DNA of 64,000 bases, taken from NCBI GenBank assembly GCA_913056385.1, contig CAJXND010000001.1, positions 62,001-126,000 on the forward strand, written 5' to 3'. Of this stretch, positions 59,796 to 64,000 are shown one piece after another. Positions within the stretch are counted from its first letter, which is position 1. Every line of letters starts with the position of its first letter. Both the position numbers and the translations under genes were made by a program. The notes beneath the pieces were generated by a model. The model saw nothing but the letters and a program-made list of their open reading frames with translations, did not search any database and was not told the DNA's origin. Source of the DNA: an uncultured Ectothiorhodospiraceae bacterium (lineage in GTDB: Bacteria > Pseudomonadota > Gammaproteobacteria > Nitrococcales > Nitrococcaceae).

Positions 59796-61463
59796 ATGCC
59801 GCGCCGCCCGCTGACCGCCCTCCTGGCCTGGCGCCTGCTGGTTATCGCGGTCGTGCTGATTTCCGGTGTCAGCGGGGTCGCCGTCGCGGCACCGACAGCA
59901 TGTGGTGAGGCCGGTACCACGTCCATTGCCCGGATCCGTGGCCTGGACGGCCCGCCCGTTGCGGAGGGCGAACAGGTGACCGTGGAGGCGACGGTCACCG
60001 CAAGCTTCCCCGGGGATCGCGGCCTGAACGGCTTTTACCTCCAGTCGCGTCAGCCGGCGGCCGCGATTTTCGTTTATGCGCCCGATCTTGATGCCCGGAA
60101 TGCACCGCGGCCGGGGGAGCGCTGGCGGGTCGAGGCCCACACCGGCCGCTACCGGGAACAGATTCAGTTGGAGAGGCTCGAGTCCACGCGGTTCTGCGGT
60201 GCCGGAGCGGTCCGTCCGGCCGTACTCGATCCCGACCGCCCCGACGCCTACTCCGGGTTGCGGGACCGGCTCGTCACGATCCCCGGCCCGCTGCATGTCG
60301 CGGAGGTCTACAACCTCGGGCGCTATGGCAGTCTCGCGCTTGCCCGGGGTGGGCGGCCGTTTCACCCCAATAATGGCGTCGAGGGAGGTCGCCGGATTGA
60401 TCTGCTGCTGGATGATGGAAGCTACCGTCGCGACCCAAGACCCGTGCCACATACGGATGCAGGCGGAGTGCGGCGTGCCGGGGATCGTGTCGGGCCGATC
60501 ACCGGCATTCTGGCGCATGCGTTCGGCCGCTGGCGGATTCATCCCGTGGCGGATCCGGACTTCGCGGCAGCCAATCCACGATCACCAGCGCCGCCAGCGC
60601 ATGCGGGCCTGCGGGCGCTGCAGCTGAACCTGCGCAATTATTTCATTGACCGGGATGGTCGCGGCCCCCCGACCGAGGCCGGTTTTGCCCGCCAGCGCGA
60701 GAGACTGCGGCAGGTGATTCGGCGGCTGGACGCCGATCTGCTGGTGCTGCATGAGATCCAGAATCATCCGGCCGCCGTCGAGAATCTACTGATGTTTCTG
60801 AATGCCGATCAGCCACCCGCGAAACGCTACCGTCAGACGCTTGACGCGCGAAGCGAGGCGGTCATTCGCAGCGTTTTGCTGTATCGGCCGCAGCAGCTGG
60901 CCCTGGTGGACAGTGGGCGACACATGGCCGACGTGCACCCGCGTGATCCGGTCACCGGGCGATTCCGGACGGACTCCGGCGAGGTACTGCGCGTCGTGGC
61001 GGCGCATTTCAAGTCCCGGGGTGGATGCCCGGATGCCGGTGATGTCGATCGGGGGGCGGGCTGCTGGGCCGAGCGGCGTCTGCACCAGAGCCGGGTATTG
61101 ATCGACTGGCTGGGTGAGACGCAGCCATCGGGGGGCAGTGCGGCAGCGCCGACCCTGATCCTTGCCGACTTCAACGCCTATGCACGGGAGGCCGCCATCA
61201 CGGCATGGCGTGATGCCGGTTTCGTCGATCTGCTGGCACGGGCATTACCACCCGATCAGCGCTACACCTACAACTATCGCGGGCTGGCCGGTTACCTCGA
61301 TCATGCACTCGCCACACCATCGTTGCTGTCGCGGCTTGATGGCGTGCATATCTGGCATATCAATGCCGACGAGCCGGCCTACCTGGGCCGTGAGGCGGCG
61401 GGTATCTGGCGATCATCGGACCATGATCCGATGGTCGTCGACCTGGACGGGGCTGCCCCCTGA
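59796..61463 (+). CDS. Secreted endonuclease/exonuclease/phosphatase family nuclease
   Basis: A 555-residue exported nuclease, ExeM/NucH-like. The signal peptide covers about 1-32 (ending VAVAAPT). An OB-fold-like domain (about 40-240) with VEATVTASFPGDRGLNGFYL precedes the EEP domain, with LQLNLRNYF, LHEIQNH (catalytic Glu), VVAAHFKSRGG, LADFNAY and the ending SSDHDPMVVDL (His-Asp). The enzyme probably degrades extracellular DNA for nutrients or biofilm control. ATG 59796 is five bases after the relA stop; an ATG at 59769 would overlap it. Confidence 0.9.
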   Translation: MPRRPLTALLAWRLLVIAVVLISGVSGVAVAAPTACGEAGTTSIARIRGLDGPPVAEGEQVTVEATVTASFPGDRGLNGFYLQSRQPAAAIFVYAPDLDARNAPRPGERWRVEAHTGRYREQIQLERLESTRFCGAGAVRPAVLDPDRPDAYSGLRDRLVTIPGPLHVAEVYNLGRYGSLALARGGRPFHPNNGVEGGRRIDLLLDDGSYRRDPRPVPHTDAGGVRRAGDRVGPITGILAHAFGRWRIHPVADPDFAAANPRSPAPPAHAGLRALQLNLRNYFIDRDGRGPPTEAGFARQRERLRQVIRRLDADLLVLHEIQNHPAAVENLLMFLNADQPPAKRYRQTLDARSEAVIRSVLLYRPQQLALVDSGRHMADVHPRDPVTGRFRTDSGEVLRVVAAHFKSRGGCPDAGDVDRGAGCWAERRLHQSRVLIDWLGETQPSGGSAAAPTLILADFNAYAREAAITAWRDAGFVDLLARALPPDQRYTYNYRGLAGYLDHALATPSLLSRLDGVHIWHINADEPAYLGREAAGIWRSSDHDPMVVDLDGAAP

Positions 61464-61496
61464 GGCCCGGGGAGCGACAGCGCTGTAATCGACTGC

Positions 61497-61502
61497 TAAT
61501 CT
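61497..61502 (+). promoter_or_regulatory. candidate extended -10 for amino acid ABC operon
   Basis: TGCTAATCT (TG-N-TAATCT, with TAATCT at 61497-61502) is an extended -10 element 32 bases before the ATPase gene. No clear -35 is visible. The palindrome ACAGCGCTGT at 61477-61486 lies just upstream and could be a regulator site or a weak terminator stem of the nuclease gene. Confidence 0.35.
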
Positions 61503-61534
61503 TGTCACTGATGTGAAAACGCCGGGAGCGCTTG

Positions 61535-62326
61535 ATGGAGCAGGCGGCCATCGAATTGCGGGGCATCAAGAAGCGATTCGGTGAACTAGAGGTTATCAAG
61601 GGCATTGATCTCGCCGCGAGGCGGGGTGAGGTCATTGCGCTGATCGGTACCAGTGGTTCCGGCAAGAGCACGCTGTTGCGATGCATTAACCTGCTCGAGG
61701 CGCCTGACGAGGGTGAAATCATTTTCGATGGTGAAGCCCTTGATCTGAAACGGGGGCGTGACGGCACCCTCCATGCTGCCAACCGTGAGCAGATCACCCG
61801 CCTGCGTGCCGGCATCGGTTTCGTCTTCCAGAATTTCAATCTCTGGCCGCATATGACGGTGCTGGACAACGTGATCGAGGCCCCTGTTCACGTCCTTGGC
61901 ATACCGAGGAAACAGGCACTCGCCGAGGCGGAAACACTGCTCGAGAAGGTCGGGCTGGCCGAAAAACAGCGGACCTATCCAGCGTTTCTCTCTGGCGGCC
62001 AGCAGCAGCGCGCGGCCATTGCCCGTACGCTGGCCATGCATCCGGCCGTGATCCTCCTCGATGAGCCCACCTCCGCGCTGGATCCGGAACTCGTGGGCGA
62101 AGTGCTGGGCGTGATCCGCCAGCTCGCCGAAGAGGGCCGCACCATGCTCATCGTCACCCATGAAATGCGCTTTGCCCGGGATGTTGCCCACCGGGTGGTG
62201 TTCCTGCATGCCGGGCGTATCGAAGAGGAGGGGCCGCCTTCCCGTGTATTCGGCAATCCGCGCTCGGAGCGTTGCCGTGCCTTTCTTGCCACGCATCTTG
62301 CTGAACCACAAGGAGAATCCAACTGA
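61535..62326 (+). CDS. Polar amino acid ABC transporter ATPase
   Basis: A 263-residue cytoplasmic ATPase of a polar amino acid importer, HisP/GlnQ type. Walker A is GTSGSGKSTLLR, signature LSGGQQQRAAIARTL, Walker B VILLDEPTSALDPELV, with switch His in VTHEMRFARDV. GGGAG is six bases upstream of ATG 61535. Its stop overlaps the start of the binding protein (TGATG). It energises uptake for the following membrane proteins. Confidence 0.93.
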   Translation: MEQAAIELRGIKKRFGELEVIKGIDLAARRGEVIALIGTSGSGKSTLLRCINLLEAPDEGEIIFDGEALDLKRGRDGTLHAANREQITRLRAGIGFVFQNFNLWPHMTVLDNVIEAPVHVLGIPRKQALAEAETLLEKVGLAEKQRTYPAFLSGGQQQRAAIARTLAMHPAVILLDEPTSALDPELVGEVLGVIRQLAEEGRTMLIVTHEMRFARDVAHRVVFLHAGRIEEEGPPSRVFGNPRSERCRAFLATHLAEPQGESN

Positions 62327-63063
62327 TGTTCCGTCAACTCTCTGCCATGTTGATCGGCGTACTGCTCGCCACTCCGGTGTTCGCCCAGGACACCATCCGA
62401 ATCGCCACCGAGGGTGCCTATCCTCCCTTCAACTTCATCGACGCCTCCGGCGAGGTGAAAGGTTTCGATGTCGAAATCGCCAATGCGCTCTGCGAAGAGA
62501 TGGACGCCAACTGCGAGCTGGTCACCCAGAACTGGGATGGCATCATCCCGGGCCTGATTGCCGGACGCTACGACGCCATCATTGCCTCCATGTCCATTAC
62601 CCCCGAGCGCCAGGAAGCGGTCAGCTTCAGCGAGCCTTACTATTCCAACAAGCTGCAGTTCATCGCGCCCGGGGACAGCGATTTCGGGCCCGGTGATGCG
62701 GCCGGCAGTGCGATCGGTGCACAGCGTGCGACCATTGCCGCGCAATGGCTTGAGGAAAACGTACCGGACGCCGATATCCGTCTCTACGACACCCAGGAAA
62801 ATGCCTACCTGGACCTGGAGAGTGGACGCCTGGACGCCGTGCTTGCCGATGTCTACGTGAGCTATGAGTGGCTCGACAGTGACGAGGGCGCGGCCTACGA
62901 GTTCAAGGGCGACCCGGTCTACAACGATGACAAGATCGCCGTGGCGGTGCGCAAGGACGACCAGGTCCTGGCCGAGCGCTTCAGCGAGGCCATCGAGGCC
63001 ATCCGTGCCGACGGGACCTATCAGGCCATCAACGGCAACTACTTCCCCTTCGACATCTACTGA
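62326..63063 (+). CDS. Polar amino acid ABC transporter substrate-binding protein
   Basis: A 245-residue periplasmic binding protein (bac_3/SBP family), with signal peptide 1-20 (ending VFAQD). IRIATEGAYPPFNFID and GFDVEIANAL begin lobe one, with NWDGIIPGLIAGRYDAIIAS and GAQRATIAAQWL next, and LDLESGRLDAVLADVY in lobe two. The pattern, with ARG-like TEGAYPPFNF, resembles lysine/arginine/ornithine binding proteins. The ligand is likely basic or polar amino acid. It is coupled by TGATG with the ATPase gene. Confidence 0.92.
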   Translation: MFRQLSAMLIGVLLATPVFAQDTIRIATEGAYPPFNFIDASGEVKGFDVEIANALCEEMDANCELVTQNWDGIIPGLIAGRYDAIIASMSITPERQEAVSFSEPYYSNKLQFIAPGDSDFGPGDAAGSAIGAQRATIAAQWLEENVPDADIRLYDTQENAYLDLESGRLDAVLADVYVSYEWLDSDEGAAYEFKGDPVYNDDKIAVAVRKDDQVLAERFSEAIEAIRADGTYQAINGNYFPFDIY

Positions 63064-63081
63064 TCAGGCGGGCGGCTGCGC

Positions 63082-63774
63082 ATGGATCTCCAGGGATTTG
63101 GCGCGCAGCTCGCCTCGGGCACCTGGATCACGGTGCAGCTGGCGCTGGCCAGCATGGCCTGCGCCGTGGTCCTGGGTCTGCTCGGGGCCAGCGCCAAGAC
63201 CTCGGGGCTGACCCCACTGCGCTGGCTCGGGACGGCCTATACCGGCATGGTACGGGGCCTGCCCGAGCTGCTGGTGATCCTGCTGGTCTATTTCGGGGCG
63301 GCCATGGTCATCAACCAGGTCGCCTCGGCCTTCGGTTACACCCAATACATCGAGCTCTCGCCGTTTGTCGCCGGTGTCATCGCACTGGCGTTCAACTATG
63401 GGGCCTACATGACCGAGGTGTTCCGGGGTGCGCTGGCCACCATTCCCAGAGGGCATACCGAGGCGGGCATGGCGCTGGGCATGGGGCGCCTGCGGATCTT
63501 CCGTCGCATCGTTCTGCCGCAGGTCTGGCGGGTGGCGTTGCCGGCCAGCGGCAATATCTTCCTCGCCCTGCTCAAGGATACTGCCCTCGTCTCGGTGATC
63601 GGTCTTGAGGACCTTATGCGCGAAACCGCCATCGCCGTGGGTTACAGCAAGCAGCCCTTCACGTTTTACCTGGCGGCCGCCTTCATCTATCTGGGTCTCA
63701 CAGCGGTGGCGACCCTGGGCATTCACTGGCTCGAGCGTCGCACCACGCACGGCATGAGGACGCTCAGCGGATGA
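63082..63774 (+). CDS. Polar amino acid ABC transporter permease (HisQ-like)
   Basis: A 230-residue inner membrane protein with five helices and the EAA-loop GHTEAGMALGMGRLRIFRRI typical for HisQ/HisM permeases, plus MVRGLPELLVILLVYFG near residue 60. It forms a heterodimer with the following permease. The ATG at 63082 is 18 bases after the binding protein stop, and its end overlaps the next gene by four bases (ATGA). Confidence 0.93.
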   Translation: MDLQGFGAQLASGTWITVQLALASMACAVVLGLLGASAKTSGLTPLRWLGTAYTGMVRGLPELLVILLVYFGAAMVINQVASAFGYTQYIELSPFVAGVIALAFNYGAYMTEVFRGALATIPRGHTEAGMALGMGRLRIFRRIVLPQVWRVALPASGNIFLALLKDTALVSVIGLEDLMRETAIAVGYSKQPFTFYLAAAFIYLGLTAVATLGIHWLERRTTHGMRTLSG

Positions 63775-64000
63775 ACTGGCAGGTCATGATCGACAGCTTT
63801 CCGGCACTGGCCGAGGGTGCCCTGATCACCCTGGAGCTGGTGGTGATCTCGGGGATCCTCGGGGTGCTGCTGGCGGTGCCCATGGCCATGGCAAGGGTGT
63901 CTCCGCGTCCCTGGTTGCGGGCGCTGCCGCTGGCGCACATCTACTTCTTCCGCGGGACTCCGCTGCTGGTGCAGATCTATCTGGTCTACTACGGGCTGGG
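63771..64000 (+). CDS. Polar amino acid ABC transporter permease (HisM-like), partial
   Basis: The first 76 residues of the second permease, beginning MNWQVMIDSFPALAEGA, with a first helix (ALITLELVVISGILGVLLAV) and the pre-EAA motif YFFRGTPLLVQIYLVYYG. It runs off the window end. The start overlaps the previous stop (ATGA). It completes the HisPQM-type transporter. Confidence 0.9.
   Translation, partial: MNWQVMIDSFPALAEGALITLELVVISGILGVLLAVPMAMARVSPRPWLRALPLAHIYFFRGTPLLVQIYLVYYGL

Overview
The window is a gene-dense, high-GC (roughly two-thirds G+C by eye) bacterial chromosome segment with about 55 protein genes, no gap over 300 bases, and no tRNA, rRNA, insertion sequence, prophage or CRISPR array that I could see. 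TsaB, Zur, UbiG, RraA, Hsp15, a ProQ/FinO protein, a Pseudomonas-type LeuA, RelA and a LexA with a CTG-N10-CAG operator point to a gammaproteobacterium. The very high GC, the fused UvrA and the sodium channel would fit a halophilic relative of the Ectothiorhodospiraceae/Chromatiales. That placement is inference, not proof.

Layout. 1-6200: end of an MFS transporter, tsaB, a small heat-shock protein, zur, then a co-directional run ubiG, M23 peptidase, iron-sulfur photolyase and a NaChBac-type sodium channel. 6201-12441: a short leader with an intrinsic terminator, a DUF423 membrane protein, then a four-gene ligase-associated DNA repair operon on the minus strand (exonuclease, ATP-dependent DNA ligase, Lhr helicase, PdeM phosphoesterase). 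12477-18136: SDR, M20 dipeptidase, SLC13 permease, BtuF-like protein, small coiled protein and ProQ-like RNA chaperone. 18268-27657: a hypothetical gene, a uracil-DNA-glycosylase-like gene, and then an unusual cluster: creatininase, GTP cyclohydrolase II, RibD-type reductase, flippase-like membrane protein, methyltransferase, glycosyltransferase, a degenerate 6-pyruvoyl-tetrahydropterin synthase, an MDR dehydrogenase, a CDP-alcohol phosphatidyltransferase and YceI. This is the best candidate for an undescribed pathway, perhaps making a glycosylated or lipid-linked pterin/flavin-like compound from GTP.

27650-31139: patatin esterase, phosphoribulokinase, rraA, a CBS protein and hslR. 31274-36752: two large, AT-richer genes for putatively exported phospholipases (a PI-PLC-like and a cPLA2/patatin-like enzyme). 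They share a C-terminal DUF4114-like motif and look like a transferred two-gene cassette. 36800-46174: a minus-strand operon of an ABC exporter, tmcA and a double-length UvrA of 1836 residues with four ATP sites. 46227-48107: leuA preceded by a leucine-rich leader peptide. 48050-49876 is recQ, followed by an OmpA-domain protein.

50603-57548: the SOS mutasome operon lexA-imuA-imuB-(EamA transporter)-dnaE2, with a clear LexA box overlapping the lexA -10 element. relA diverges from it, followed by a secreted nuclease. 61535-64000 starts a polar amino acid ABC transporter operon that runs off the window. DNA repair is strongly represented: the ligase-associated cassette, fused UvrA, RecQ, photolyase, UDG-like protein and the inducible mutasome.
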